From assembly GCF_017084525.1 (NCBI RefSeq), contig NZ_CP070950.1, positions 4,092,001 through 4,156,000 of the forward strand: DNA of 64,000 nt, given 5' to 3'. Shown here one piece after another: positions 27,645-36,460 of the stretch. A program made the position numbers and the translations under genes. The notes below the pieces were generated by a model. That model did no database searches. It saw only the letters and a program-made list of their open reading frames with translations, and was not told the origin of the DNA. Source of the DNA: Conexibacter sp. SYSU D00693 (GTDB lineage: Bacteria; Actinomycetota; Thermoleophilia; Solirubrobacterales; Solirubrobacteraceae). The first letter of the stretch is position 1, and every line of letters starts with the position of its first letter.

Positions 27645-28286
27645 ATGAACCGGTCCGAGCAGCTCAAGGCCTCACCGCCGATGTTCCGCTCGCCGTGGCT
27701 GGACCGCTTCACCCGGGTGCACCCGGTGGTCCCGGTCCTGCTGTTCCTGCCCGCGATCGCCGTGCTCGCGGTGACCGGCGCCGGTCGCGTCGGCACGGGC
27801 GAGGCGCTCGCCTGGGCGGCGGGGGGCTACGTCTTCTGGACGCTGACGGAGTACTGGCTGCACCGCGCGGTCTTCCACTTCGAGCCCGAGCAGGGCATCG
27901 GGGCGCGCCTGCACTGGATGATCCACGGTGTCCACCACGACCACCCGAACGACCCCCTGCGGCTGGTGATGCCGCCGTCGGCGTCTGTCCCGCTGGCGCT
28001 GGGCTTCCTGGGGCTCTTCTGGGCGGTCCTCGGCTACGACGTCGCGCTGGCGTTCGGCGCCGGGTTCCTGGGCGGCTACCTGCTCTACGACATGCTCCAC
28101 TTCCACGTGCACCACCACACGCCGCGCACGGCGATGGGGCGCAAGCTGCGCGAGTGGCACATGCGCCACCACTTCCAGGACGACGAGCGGGCCTTCGGGA
28201 TCAGCGCGCCGTACTGGGACTGGGTGTTCGGGACCCCGCCCCGGTCGGGCGGCAACCGCCAGCTGGACGAGCAGCAGCCGGCCTAG
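27645..28286 (+). CDS. Fatty acid 2-hydroxylase-like (FA2H/sterol desaturase superfamily)
   Basis: 213 residues, four hydrophobic helices and the complete histidine-box set of di-iron membrane hydroxylases: LTEYWLHRAVFHFEP near 68, LHWMIHGVHHDHPNDPLRLV near 89, DMLHFHVHHHTP near 148 and EWHMRHHFQDDERAFGIS near 170. The LRLVMPP and FGIS..YWD segments are shared with eukaryotic FA2H/Scs7, which 2-hydroxylates the N-acyl chain of sphingolipids. Placement downstream of an SPT-like/bCerS-like pair supports that role. The family also contains carotenoid beta-hydroxylases (shorter) and other lipid hydroxylases, so substrate needs care. Confidence 0.85.
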   Translation: MNRSEQLKASPPMFRSPWLDRFTRVHPVVPVLLFLPAIAVLAVTGAGRVGTGEALAWAAGGYVFWTLTEYWLHRAVFHFEPEQGIGARLHWMIHGVHHDHPNDPLRLVMPPSASVPLALGFLGLFWAVLGYDVALAFGAGFLGGYLLYDMLHFHVHHHTPRTAMGRKLREWHMRHHFQDDERAFGISAPYWDWVFGTPPRSGGNRQLDEQQPA

Positions 28287-28352
28287 CGCGTCCGGTCCGA
28301 CCGCGGCATCAGCGCCTGCGTCCGTCAGGCCGATGTGCCAGGGTGCTTGGCG

Positions 28353-28658
28353 GTGAGCGACGCGCAGGAAGAGCCCGAGGTCGTCGACGCGGAGGTCGTG
28401 CCGCTGCGGCGCGTCCCGGCCGTCGCCGAGCCCGCGCCCGAGCGCTCGCGCGCGCTCCTGCCCACCGCGCCCGTCGCCGTCCAGGCCGCGGCCGTGGCGG
28501 CCACCGGCTTCGTCGCGGGCGCCGCGACGCTCGCCGTCGCGAGGCGCGTCAGCGCCCGCCGCTCGGCCAAGGTCGCGCCCCGCCGGCGCACCGCGGGCGG
28601 CCTGCCCGTGCTGGCCAGCCGGTCCTTCCTCGTCGACGTCCACCTGCTGGACCGGTGA
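28353..28658 (+). CDS. Small membrane protein
   Basis: 101 residues from GTG 28353 (a start 18 bases earlier is possible). Acidic N-terminus (VSDAQEEPEVVDAEVVPLRR), one alanine/valine-rich membrane segment around 50-70 and a basic C-terminus (ARRVSARRSAKVAPRRRTA). No family recognised. Its TGA overlaps the start of the AlkA-like gene (GTGA), so it is translationally coupled to it. Confidence 0.55.
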   Translation: MSDAQEEPEVVDAEVVPLRRVPAVAEPAPERSRALLPTAPVAVQAAAVAATGFVAGAATLAVARRVSARRSAKVAPRRRTAGGLPVLASRSFLVDVHLLDR

Positions 28659-29677
28659 GCGCCGTGCCGGCGCCCGCCGCGGTGGCGGGCGTCGAGGTCC
28701 GGCGGGAGGTCGTCCCGCCGTGGCCGTTCCGCCTGCCGCGCGGGGGGATGGACGGCGTGCTGCGCCGCCACGGCCAGGTGCTCGAGCGGCTGCTGCACGT
28801 CGACGGCGAGCCCGCGGTGGTGCGGGTGGCCCAGCCCTCGGCGACGCGCGTCGTCCTCGGGGCCCGCGCCGCGCGCGAGGACCTCGCCGAGGAGGCGATC
28901 GCGCGCATGCGCTTCGCCCTGGGCGTCGACGACGACCTGCGCCCGTTCCACGACCGCTTCCGCGACGACCCGCTGATCGGCGCGTCGGTCCGCCGCCGGC
29001 CGTGGTTGCGCATCCGCCGCCGGCCCGAGCCGTTCGAGGCGCTGGCCTGGGCGGTGACCGAGCAGCTCATCGAGACGGTGCGGGCGTTCGCGATCCAGCG
29101 GCGCATCGTGCGCGCGCTGGGCCCCACGGCGCTGGGCTGGGACGGCGCGACGGTGCTGCGCGACGTGCCGTCGCCGGCGGCGATCGCGGGCTGCGCGCCG
29201 GCGCTCCTGGAGTCCTTCGACCTCGCGGCGAGCCGGTCGCTCGCGCTGTGCCGCGCCGCGCGCGAGGTGGCTCGCGGGCGCGTGGACCTCCGCGATCCCG
29301 ACCACGAGCGCGGCTGGCGGCGGCTCACGGCGATCCCTGGGATCGGCCAGTGGACCGTCGACGTCCTGGCCCTGCACGGGCAGGGCCGGCTCGACGTCAT
29401 CCCCGCCGGGGACCTGGGCTACCTCAAGTGGATCGGTCGGGTGCAGTCCGGCGGGGACCCGAAGGCGGTGGGCGAGGAGGCCGACGTCCGCGCGCTCTTC
29501 GCCCGCTACGACGGCTGGGCCGGCCTCGCCGGAGCCCACGCCCTGGTGGACGCGAGCCCGGCGGCCAACGTCTCGGCCGGGCCTCAGATCCCGCCCCCGG
29601 GCAGGAACTCGTTGGTCAGCGCGGTCGGCTCGGCGGGTCGGTCGAGCAGGTCGTTGTCGAGCATCCAGCGCCCGTAG
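28655..29677 (+). CDS. DNA-3-methyladenine glycosylase, AlkA-type
   Basis: 340 residues from GTG 28655. The C-terminal half is an HhH-GPD base-excision glycosylase: EALAWAVTEQLIETVRAFAI, the hairpin TAIPGIGQWTVDVLALHG and the catalytic aspartate in IPAGDLGYLKW (about 252). AlkA removes alkylated purines such as 3-methyladenine from DNA. The N-terminal 100 residues match the AlkA_N beta domain. The reading frame ends at 29677, after passing 94 bases into the opposite-strand thiY gene; the last 30 residues (after AGAHALVDASP) look non-conserved, so the natural C-terminus may be a tail-to-tail overlap. Confidence 0.88.
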   Translation: MSAVPAPAAVAGVEVRREVVPPWPFRLPRGGMDGVLRRHGQVLERLLHVDGEPAVVRVAQPSATRVVLGARAAREDLAEEAIARMRFALGVDDDLRPFHDRFRDDPLIGASVRRRPWLRIRRRPEPFEALAWAVTEQLIETVRAFAIQRRIVRALGPTALGWDGATVLRDVPSPAAIAGCAPALLESFDLAASRSLALCRAAREVARGRVDLRDPDHERGWRRLTAIPGIGQWTVDVLALHGQGRLDVIPAGDLGYLKWIGRVQSGGDPKAVGEEADVRALFARYDGWAGLAGAHALVDASPAANVSAGPQIPPPGRNSLVSAVGSAGRSSRSLSSIQRP

Positions 29678-30597
29678 CGCTCCCAGGCCACCGGGTCCTG
29701 CCAGCCCCATGGGCGCTGGTCGTCCTCGGGGAAGAAGAGCGGGACGGTGCGCCTGACCTGCTCCTCGACGACGTCGCGCTCGAGGTCGGGCTCGGCGTCC
29801 ACCAGCGCGTCCACGCCGACGGCGGGGTCGTCCTGCAGGCGCTCGTGGCCACGGGCGAGCCCCTGGAGCATGCGTCGCACGAGCTTGCCGCGGTCGCGGA
29901 CGGTCGTGGTCGAGGCGACGATGACGAGCTCGTCGTACTCGGGCACGCCGACCTCCTCGAGGCGGATGACCTGCGGGTCGCGCTTGCGGCGATCGAGCTC
30001 GACGCCCTCGACGTTCCAGAACGCGCCGAGCGTCGCGTCGACCTTCTTGGAGAGCATCGCCGGGACGAGGTTGAAGCCGACGTTGACCGTCTCCACATCG
30101 CTCGAGGGGATGTCCGCCTCGCGCAGGATCGTCCTGAGGTACGCGTCCTGGTAGGGGATGCCGGCGGTGCCGACGCGCTTGCCGCGCAGGTCCTCGACGC
30201 GCTTGACGCCCGAGCCCTTGACGGACATGAGCGACGTGAGCGGCTTCTGGACCAGCGCGCCGACGGCGGCGACGGGCAGCCCCTTGTCGCGGGCGAGCAG
30301 GACCTCGGGCTCGTAGGAGATGGCGAAGTCGACCTTGCCGGCGGCCACGAGCTTGAGCGGCGCGGCGGGGTCCGACGGCGTCTGCAGCCGGAGGTCGACG
30401 CCGGCGCGGCGCAGGTCGCCCGCGGCCCTCGCGGCGTAGATCCCCGCGTGGTCGGCGTTGGGCAGGTAGTCGAGCATGAGCGTCGCGCGCTCGGCGGGCG
30501 GCGGCGCCTCGGTGCCCGAGGCCTCCTTCTTCTCGCCGCAGGCGCTCAGGCCGAGGGCGGCGACGGCGGCCAGCGCGGCGGTCAGGGTCCGGGTCAT
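29584..30597 (-). CDS. thiY: ThiY-like thiamine-precursor substrate-binding lipoprotein
   Basis: 337 residues from ATG 30597, overlapping the permease stop by ATGA. Signal peptide with lipobox LGLSAC. It belongs to the NMT1/THI5-like ABC substrate-binding proteins: LDYLPNADHAGIYAARAAGDL near 42, YEPEVLLARDKGLPVAAVGA, GKRVGTAGIPYQDAYLR. ThiY binds N-formyl-4-amino-5-aminomethyl-2-methylpyrimidine, a thiamine breakdown product that is salvaged into HMP. The TPP riboswitch before the operon confirms the thiamine link; without it taurine or nitrate transporters would be alternatives. Its 3' end overlaps the AlkA gene on the other strand. Confidence 0.88.
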   Translation of the reverse strand: MTRTLTAALAAVAALGLSACGEKKEASGTEAPPPAERATLMLDYLPNADHAGIYAARAAGDLRRAGVDLRLQTPSDPAAPLKLVAAGKVDFAISYEPEVLLARDKGLPVAAVGALVQKPLTSLMSVKGSGVKRVEDLRGKRVGTAGIPYQDAYLRTILREADIPSSDVETVNVGFNLVPAMLSKKVDATLGAFWNVEGVELDRRKRDPQVIRLEEVGVPEYDELVIVASTTTVRDRGKLVRRMLQGLARGHERLQDDPAVGVDALVDAEPDLERDVVEEQVRRTVPLFFPEDDQRPWGWQDPVAWERYGRWMLDNDLLDRPAEPTALTNEFLPGGGI

Positions 30598-31358
30598 CGG
30601 GGCAGGGGGTCCTTCCGGGGTCGGTTCCAGGGGGCGAGCCGGCGCTCGGCGAGGCCGAGCAGGGCGAAGCAGAGGACGGCGAGGGCGGCGAGCAGGACGA
30701 CCGCGGCCCACGCACGGGCGGTCTCGAGCTGGGGGATGGACTGCAGGAGCTGGTTGCCCAGCCCCTCGCTGGACCCCGCGTACTCGGCGAAGACGGCGGC
30801 GATGCCGCCGATGGCGACGGCGATCCGGGCGCCGCTCAGCGCCGCGGGCAGGGCGGCGGGCAGCTCGGCGAAGCGGAACGTCTGCCAGCGGCTGGCGCCG
30901 AGGGTGCGCAGCAGCTTGCGCTGCTCGGCGTCGACGCGGGCGAGGCCGTCGAGCGTCGTGACGACGATGGGGAAGAAGCAGACGAGCGCGACGATCAGGA
31001 GCTTCGGCAGCATCCCGAAGCCGAACCAGGCGGCGAGCAGGGGCGCGATGGTGACGATCGGGATCGCCTGGGTCCCGACGGCCAGCGGGTAGAGCGCGGC
31101 ACGCAGGACGGCGCTGAAGTGCATGGCGATCGCGAGCGCGAGGGCGGCGGCGATGGCCAGCAGCAGGCCGAGGACGACCTCCTGGCCGGTGACGAGGAGG
31201 TCGTCCCAGAGCAGGCCGCGGTCGGTCCACAGCGCCTCGGCGACGGCGCTCGGCGCGGGGAGGATGAACTCGTCGAGCGAGCCGAGCTGGGCGTAGAGCT
31301 CCCAGGCGCCGACGAGGAGCGCGACGAGGACGAGCGGGGCGATGCCCCGGACGGTCAC
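30594..31358 (-). CDS. thiX: ABC transporter permease (ThiX-type)
   Basis: 254 residues from GTG 31358, with AGGTGGGG just upstream. Six-helix BPD-type permease of the NitT/TauT family with the cytoplasmic EAA loop (KLLRTLGASRWQTFRFAELP AALPAALSGARIAV). It would form the membrane channel of the thiamine-precursor importer with ThiZ and ThiY. Start and stop both overlap the flanking genes by four bases (GTGA and ATGA), so all three subunits are translationally coupled in one operon. Confidence 0.9.
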   Translation of the reverse strand: MTVRGIAPLVLVALLVGAWELYAQLGSLDEFILPAPSAVAEALWTDRGLLWDDLLVTGQEVVLGLLLAIAAALALAIAMHFSAVLRAALYPLAVGTQAIPIVTIAPLLAAWFGFGMLPKLLIVALVCFFPIVVTTLDGLARVDAEQRKLLRTLGASRWQTFRFAELPAALPAALSGARIAVAIGGIAAVFAEYAGSSEGLGNQLLQSIPQLETARAWAAVVLLAALAVLCFALLGLAERRLAPWNRPRKDPLPR

Positions 31359-32113
31359 GCCCCACCTCCGCGCAGGGCGTCCAGCGCGAGGGCGCGGACG
31401 GCGACGACGTCCTGGCCGGTGGGGTGCCTGGGCCGCGCGCCGGGGACGGGCAGCTCGGCGACGACGCGGCCGGGGCGGGCGGAGAGGACGACGATGCGGT
31501 CGGCGAGGACCGCGGCCTCCTCGACGTCGTGGGTGACCAGCAGGACGGTGCGCGGCTCGCGCGCCAGCACGCCGGCCAGCCAGGCCTGGGCGTCGGCCCG
31601 GGTGATGGCGTCCAGCGCGCCGAAGGGCTCGTCGAGGCAGAGGACGGGCGCGCCGGACAGCAGGGTGCGCGCGACGGCGACCCGCTGGCGCATGCCGCCG
31701 CTGAGCTCGTGCGGGCGGGCGCGCTCGAAGCCGGCCAGGCCGAGCTCGGCCATCACGGGGTGGGCCTGGGCGCGGGCGGCGTCGCGCTTGGCGCCCTGCA
31801 GGCGCAGGGGCAGGGCGGCGTTGTCCAGCGCGTCCATCCACGGCAGCAGCAGGTCGCGCTGGGGCATGAGCACGGCGCGGGCGGCGCGGACCGTCCCGGC
31901 GTCGGGCTCCTGCAGGCCGCAGACGAGCTCGAGCAGCGTCGACTTGCCGCTGCCGCTGGGGCCGACGACGGCGACCACCTCGCGGGGCGCCGCGTGCAGG
32001 GACAGGCCGGCGAGCGCCTGCGTCGCGCCGAAGCTGCGGGCGACGCCGTCGAGCGCCACGCCCTCTTCGCTGTCGCGAGGCCCGCCCGTGGGGGCCTGCA
32101 CCCTGGTCGCCAT
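31355..32113 (-). CDS. thiZ: ABC transporter ATPase (ThiZ-type)
   Basis: 252 residues. The start is ATG 32113 rather than ATG 32131, because the latter lies inside the conserved core of the TPP riboswitch and the riboswitch's own GGAGGGAG is the ribosome site of 32113. Walker A GPSGSGKST near 50, Q-loop LMPQRD, signature LSGGMRQRV and Walker B VLCLDEPFGALD are complete. The family is that of SsuB/TauB-type importers. First gene of the thiZXY operon, so translational gating by thiamine pyrophosphate would reduce all three subunits. Confidence 0.92.
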   Translation of the reverse strand: MATRVQAPTGGPRDSEEGVALDGVARSFGATQALAGLSLHAAPREVVAVVGPSGSGKSTLLELVCGLQEPDAGTVRAARAVLMPQRDLLLPWMDALDNAALPLRLQGAKRDAARAQAHPVMAELGLAGFERARPHELSGGMRQRVAVARTLLSGAPVLCLDEPFGALDAITRADAQAWLAGVLAREPRTVLLVTHDVEEAAVLADRIVVLSARPGRVVAELPVPGARPRHPTGQDVVAVRALALDALRGGGA

Positions 32114-32232
32114 CACTCCCTCCGCGCGCATTACCGCACAGGTTCCGAGGGTCGGCGCCGGAGCTGCTGGGCGCCCTCTCAGCCGGCGTCCGCCAGCCCC
32201 CCTGTCTCGTCGAGTCGTCCTCCTGGACCCTA
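32114..32232 (-). promoter_or_regulatory. TPP (THI-box) riboswitch with its promoter
   Basis: Minus strand: a TAGGGT -10 box (32227-32232) just after the ggt stop, then the TPP aptamer at about 32206-32115. The landmarks are GGGGGGCTGGCG at the start, the conserved GGCTGAGAGGGC, GACCCTCGGAACCTG, and GGTAATGCGCGCGGAGGGAG at the 3' end. The terminal GGAGGGAG is both the closing helix and the Shine-Dalgarno of thiZ, so TPP binding should hide the ribosome site, the usual actinobacterial mode. No terminator stem with T-tract is seen. Confidence 0.92.
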
Positions 32233-32233
32233 C

Positions 32234-33958
32234 CTACCGCGCCCCGGGGAGGCCGAGCGCGCCGTCGTCCGTGCGCGGGTCGGCGGCCGCGACCCACGTG
32301 CGCCGCCCCGCGTCCCAGCCCGCGGCGTTGACCCGCGGGCGGTTGGCGTAGGGGCCGAGCTGGGTGAGCCTGTGGCCGCGGCGCTGGAGGTCGGCGAGGA
32401 CGTCGTCGGTGACGCGGCCGTCCTCGATCTCGAGCGTGCCGGGCGCGGCGTCCCAGCGGGCGGCGTCCAGCGCCTGGTCGAGCGGGAGGCCGAACTCCAG
32501 CATGCCGAGGACGACGTTCAGGACGCCGCCGGGGATGCGGGCGCCGCCGGCGCCGCCGACCACGAGGACCGGGCGGCCGTCGCGCACGACGATGGTCGGG
32601 CTCATCGAGGACCGCGGCCGCTTGCCGGCGGCGGGCTCGTTCGCGGTGCCTGGGCCGGAGAAGTCGGTCATCTCGTTGTTGAGCAGGAAGCCGGTGCCGG
32701 GGGCCACCACGGCGCTGCCGAACTCCTGCTCGATCGTGCAGGTGAGCGCGACGGCGGCGCCGCGGCGGTCGACGACCGAGAGGTGGGTCGTCGAGCCCTC
32801 GAGCTTGAGGTCGACGCCGGCGCGGCGCTGGGCGCCGGCGACGCTGCCCGGCCCGTAGCTCTTGGCCCGCGTCGGGTCGACCTCCGTGCGGCGGGCCAGG
32901 CCGTAGGCGGGGTTCGTGAGCGCCGCCGTGGGCTGCGGGACGAAGGCCGGGTCGGCGACGTAGGCGCCGCGGTCGGCGAAGGCGATCTTCTGCGCCTCGG
33001 CGACGAGGTGGATCGTGGGGGCCGAGAGGCGGCCGGCGCCGGCGAGGTCGTCGTTGCGCAGGACGTTGAGCGCCTCGACGAGCGCGATGCCGCCCGAGGT
33101 GGGCGGGCCCATGGCGAAGACGTCCGCGCCGCCGTAGGAGCCGCGGACCGGCGCGCGCCAGACCGGCTCGTAGGCCGCGAGGTCCTTCAGCGTGAGCAGG
33201 CCGGGATCGGCGGTCGTGCGCGGGGCGCGCATGTCGCGGACGATGCGCTTGGCGATCGTCCCGCGGTAGAAGGCGCGCGCGCCGCCGCGCATGATCCGGC
33301 GGTAGGTCGCGGCGAGCTCCGGGTTGCGGAAGGTCGAGCCGGCCGCGGGCGGCTGGCCGCCGGGCAGCCAGAGCTGGGCGGAGGCGGGGAAGAGGGCCAG
33401 GCGCTTGGCGCTCTGCTGCGCGGCCGCGTTGAGCGACTTCGGGACGCGGAAGCCGCGCCGCGCCAGCCGCTCGGCCTCGGACATCGCCCGGCGCAGGCTG
33501 ATCGTGCCGTGGCGCTCGAGCAGCGCGTCCATGCCGGCGACGACGCCCGGCACCCCGACCGTCGTGTGCCCCGTGAACTCGGTGTGCGGCCCCCGGAACT
33601 GGAAGACGCCCGGCGTGAACGCCGCGGGCGCGGTCTCGCGGAAGTCGAGCGTCTCGACCTTGCCCTCGGCGGTGCGCACCACGGCGAAGCCACCTCCGCC
33701 GATCCCGCAGCTCTGCGGCCGCGCGACGCCCAGGGCGAACACCGTCGCCGCCGCGGCGTCCACCGCGTTGCCGTGCGCCTGGAGGACGGCTCGCCCCACG
33801 CGCGCCGCCGCGTAGGACTCGGTCGCCACGACCCCACCGGGCCCGGCCTTCGCCTCCCGGAACGCCGCGCCCTGCTGCGCGGCGGCCGGGCTCGGGACGG
33901 CGATCGCCCCCGCGAGCGCCAGGCTCGCGACGGCGACGGGCAGCGACGGGCGGTGCAT
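32234..33958 (-). CDS. ggt: Gamma-glutamyltransferase
   Basis: 574 residues from ATG 33958, with a signal peptide (cleavage near PAAAQQG). Family hallmarks are SCGIGGGGFAVV near 83, the T-T-H-x-S autoprocessing site EGSTTHLSVVD (Thr about 390, nucleophile of the mature small subunit), and GGAGGARIPGGVLNVVLGML near 485. GGTs hydrolyse or transfer the gamma-glutamyl group of glutathione and related peptides outside the cytoplasm; self-cleavage gives large and small subunits. As actinobacteria usually use mycothiol, the natural donor may be poly-gamma-glutamyl or mycothiol-related compounds. Alone, with a palindrome and a hairpin repeat upstream. Confidence 0.93.
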   Translation of the reverse strand: MHRPSLPVAVASLALAGAIAVPSPAAAQQGAAFREAKAGPGGVVATESYAAARVGRAVLQAHGNAVDAAAATVFALGVARPQSCGIGGGGFAVVRTAEGKVETLDFRETAPAAFTPGVFQFRGPHTEFTGHTTVGVPGVVAGMDALLERHGTISLRRAMSEAERLARRGFRVPKSLNAAAQQSAKRLALFPASAQLWLPGGQPPAAGSTFRNPELAATYRRIMRGGARAFYRGTIAKRIVRDMRAPRTTADPGLLTLKDLAAYEPVWRAPVRGSYGGADVFAMGPPTSGGIALVEALNVLRNDDLAGAGRLSAPTIHLVAEAQKIAFADRGAYVADPAFVPQPTAALTNPAYGLARRTEVDPTRAKSYGPGSVAGAQRRAGVDLKLEGSTTHLSVVDRRGAAVALTCTIEQEFGSAVVAPGTGFLLNNEMTDFSGPGTANEPAAGKRPRSSMSPTIVVRDGRPVLVVGGAGGARIPGGVLNVVLGMLEFGLPLDQALDAARWDAAPGTLEIEDGRVTDDVLADLQRRGHRLTQLGPYANRPRVNAAGWDAGRRTWVAAADPRTDDGALGLPGAR

Positions 33959-34013
33959 GGCCGCCCGTTACCCGCGGCGGCGGCGGTTGACGCTGGCGCG
34001 CCGCGCCGTCCGA

Positions 34014-34033
34014 GCGTCGTCGATCGACGACGC
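34014..34033. promoter_or_regulatory. Perfect 20-bp palindrome upstream of ggt
   Basis: GCGTCGTCGATCGACGACGC reads the same on both strands; it lies 56-75 bases upstream of the ggt start and could be a regulator site. Confidence 0.4.
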
Positions 34034-34053
34034 GCGGCGGCCGACATCCGGAA

Positions 34054-34088
34054 GACGGCTCGTGCATGTCCCACATGCACGAGGCGTC
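34054..34088 (-). repeat. Dispersed hairpin repeat, copy 2 (possible terminator)
   Basis: 16-base arms (34054-34069 and 34073-34088, one mismatch) around a CCC loop; 33 of 37 bases align to copy 1 at 1636-1680 in the same orientation on the top strand. It follows the VWA gene stop (34128) by about 40 bases on the minus strand. Confidence 0.7.
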
Positions 34089-34127
34089 ACCCAGCATCCG
34101 AGGCCGCCCGCGAACCGCTCGAGCCGG

Positions 34128-35522
34128 CTAGTGGACGACCGGGCGCGTGAGCGTCTTGACGAAGTCCTCGAGGTGCTGGGTGGTCCAGCACTCGAAGGCC
34201 TCGCAGTGCTGCTCGTAGGCCTTGATGACCGAGTCGCCGTAGTTCCAGTAGAGCTTGGGCTCGGGGTTGAGCCAGATCGTGCGCCCGGCCTTCTCGGCGA
34301 TGGAGGCGAAGACGTCGGCGGCGGGGTCGCGGCCGTTGGTCCGCGCGTCACCCATGACGATCACGGTGGCGCGGGGGTGCAGCTCGTCCTCGACCTGCTC
34401 GCGGAACTCGCGCCAGACGCGGCCGTAGTCCGTGTAGCCCGAGACGTCGGCGACGCCCGCGTCGCGCGAGATCGCCAGCGAGACCGCCTTGAAGTCGCGC
34501 TCCTTCTCGAAGACGTCGGTGACCTCGCTGATGCGCTCGATGAAGACGAACGAGCGCATCTTGCGAAACGCGTCGTGCAGCGCGTGCAGCACGCTCAGGA
34601 AGAAGACCGAGGCGCTCGTCACCGACGTCGAGACGTCGCACAGGACGAAGACCTCGGGCCGCCGCGGCCGGACCGGGCGCTCCTTGATGACGACCGGCAC
34701 GCCGCCGAACTCGAGCGACGCGCGCATCGTCTTGCGCATGTCGACGGTGGTCCGGCGCTTGTGCCCGCGCTGCTCCTGGCCCTGGGTCTTGAGCCGGCGC
34801 TTCATCTGCGCGACGACCCGGTGCACCGCCGCGAGGTCCTGCAGCGGACCGGACGGCAGCGCGCGGTCGAGCTCGTTGAGCGGCCGGGACGGCGGCAGGG
34901 CCTCCGTGCGCTCGATCTGCGCCCGCTCGAGCTCCTGGCGCAGGAGCTGCTCGAAGCGGCGGATGCCCTCCCGCGGCAGGCCCTCGCGCCGCGCGTCCTC
35001 CTGGGGCAGGTCCGGCTGGGGCTCGGCGCGCAGCTCGAGCGAGCGGCGGATGCGCTGGACGTCCACGCCGATGACGCCGCTGCCCGTGCCCTGGCGCCCG
35101 AAGGCCGCGATCGCGAGCCGCGCGAGGTCGCGCATGGCCGACTCGTCACCCGCCGCGACCGCCTCGGCGATCATCCGCCGCAGCTCGTCCATGTCGAGCT
35201 GGTCGGCGCCCTCCACGTCGACGCCGCCGCCCTCCTTGACGCCCTCCTCGATCGCCGCCAGCTCGGCGGCGCGGAAGAAGAAGCGGTCGAAGACGAGCTC
35301 GAAGATCCGGCGCGACTCGGGTGACTTGGCCAACGTCGCCGCCAGCGCCTCGCGGAAGTCCGTCCGTGACGTCCACGACACGTGCTCGAGGGCCGCGAAT
35401 GCGTCGAGCAGCTCGCTCGTGCCCAGCGCGACGCCCTCGGTGCGCAGCTCGTCGCCGAAGCGCAGCACCTCGCCGGCCATCCCGCCGGTCCGGCGGCTGT
35501 GGGCGGGAGGGACCGGGGGCAC
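34128..35522 (-). CDS. CoxE-like von Willebrand factor A protein
   Basis: 464 residues from GTG 35522, which has AGGGGG 5 bases upstream (overlapping the MoxR stop context); ATG 35480 is an alternative. CoxE-type VWA domain with the MIDAS motif DVSTSVTS near 292, followed by SGYTDYGRVWREF and a second metal-site region VIVMGDARTNGRD near 385. The N-terminal 200 residues are helical and Arg/Glu-rich. Members pair with MoxR AAA+ ATPases to insert or activate metal cofactors, as with CO dehydrogenase. Here the MoxR ATPase is directly upstream (9-base gap) but no target enzyme is in the window. Confidence 0.88.
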   Translation of the reverse strand: MPPVPPAHSRRTGGMAGEVLRFGDELRTEGVALGTSELLDAFAALEHVSWTSRTDFREALAATLAKSPESRRIFELVFDRFFFRAAELAAIEEGVKEGGGVDVEGADQLDMDELRRMIAEAVAAGDESAMRDLARLAIAAFGRQGTGSGVIGVDVQRIRRSLELRAEPQPDLPQEDARREGLPREGIRRFEQLLRQELERAQIERTEALPPSRPLNELDRALPSGPLQDLAAVHRVVAQMKRRLKTQGQEQRGHKRRTTVDMRKTMRASLEFGGVPVVIKERPVRPRRPEVFVLCDVSTSVTSASVFFLSVLHALHDAFRKMRSFVFIERISEVTDVFEKERDFKAVSLAISRDAGVADVSGYTDYGRVWREFREQVEDELHPRATVIVMGDARTNGRDPAADVFASIAEKAGRTIWLNPEPKLYWNYGDSVIKAYEQHCEAFECWTTQHLEDFVKTLTRPVVH

Positions 35523-35531
35523 GGCGACCCC

Positions 35532-36419
<888 letters not shown>

Positions 36420-36446
36420 GTGGAGCGGCGAAGTCTACGAGTCGCA

Positions 36447-36452
36447 TACCCT
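36447..36452 (+). promoter_or_regulatory. -10-like box before a small membrane ORF
   Basis: TACCCT, 8 bases before TTG 36461, within the divergent region with moxR. Confidence 0.35.
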
Positions 36453-36460
36453 CGTCGACC

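Noticed and set aside
32129-32131. ATG 32131 as the start of thiZ
   Set aside because: It lies inside the TPP aptamer; ATG 32113 has the riboswitch-linked Shine-Dalgarno.
31424-34150. 908-codon plus-strand frame over thiZ and ggt
   Set aside because: Arg/Gly/Ala/Val-rich antisense shadow of well-supported ABC and GGT proteins.
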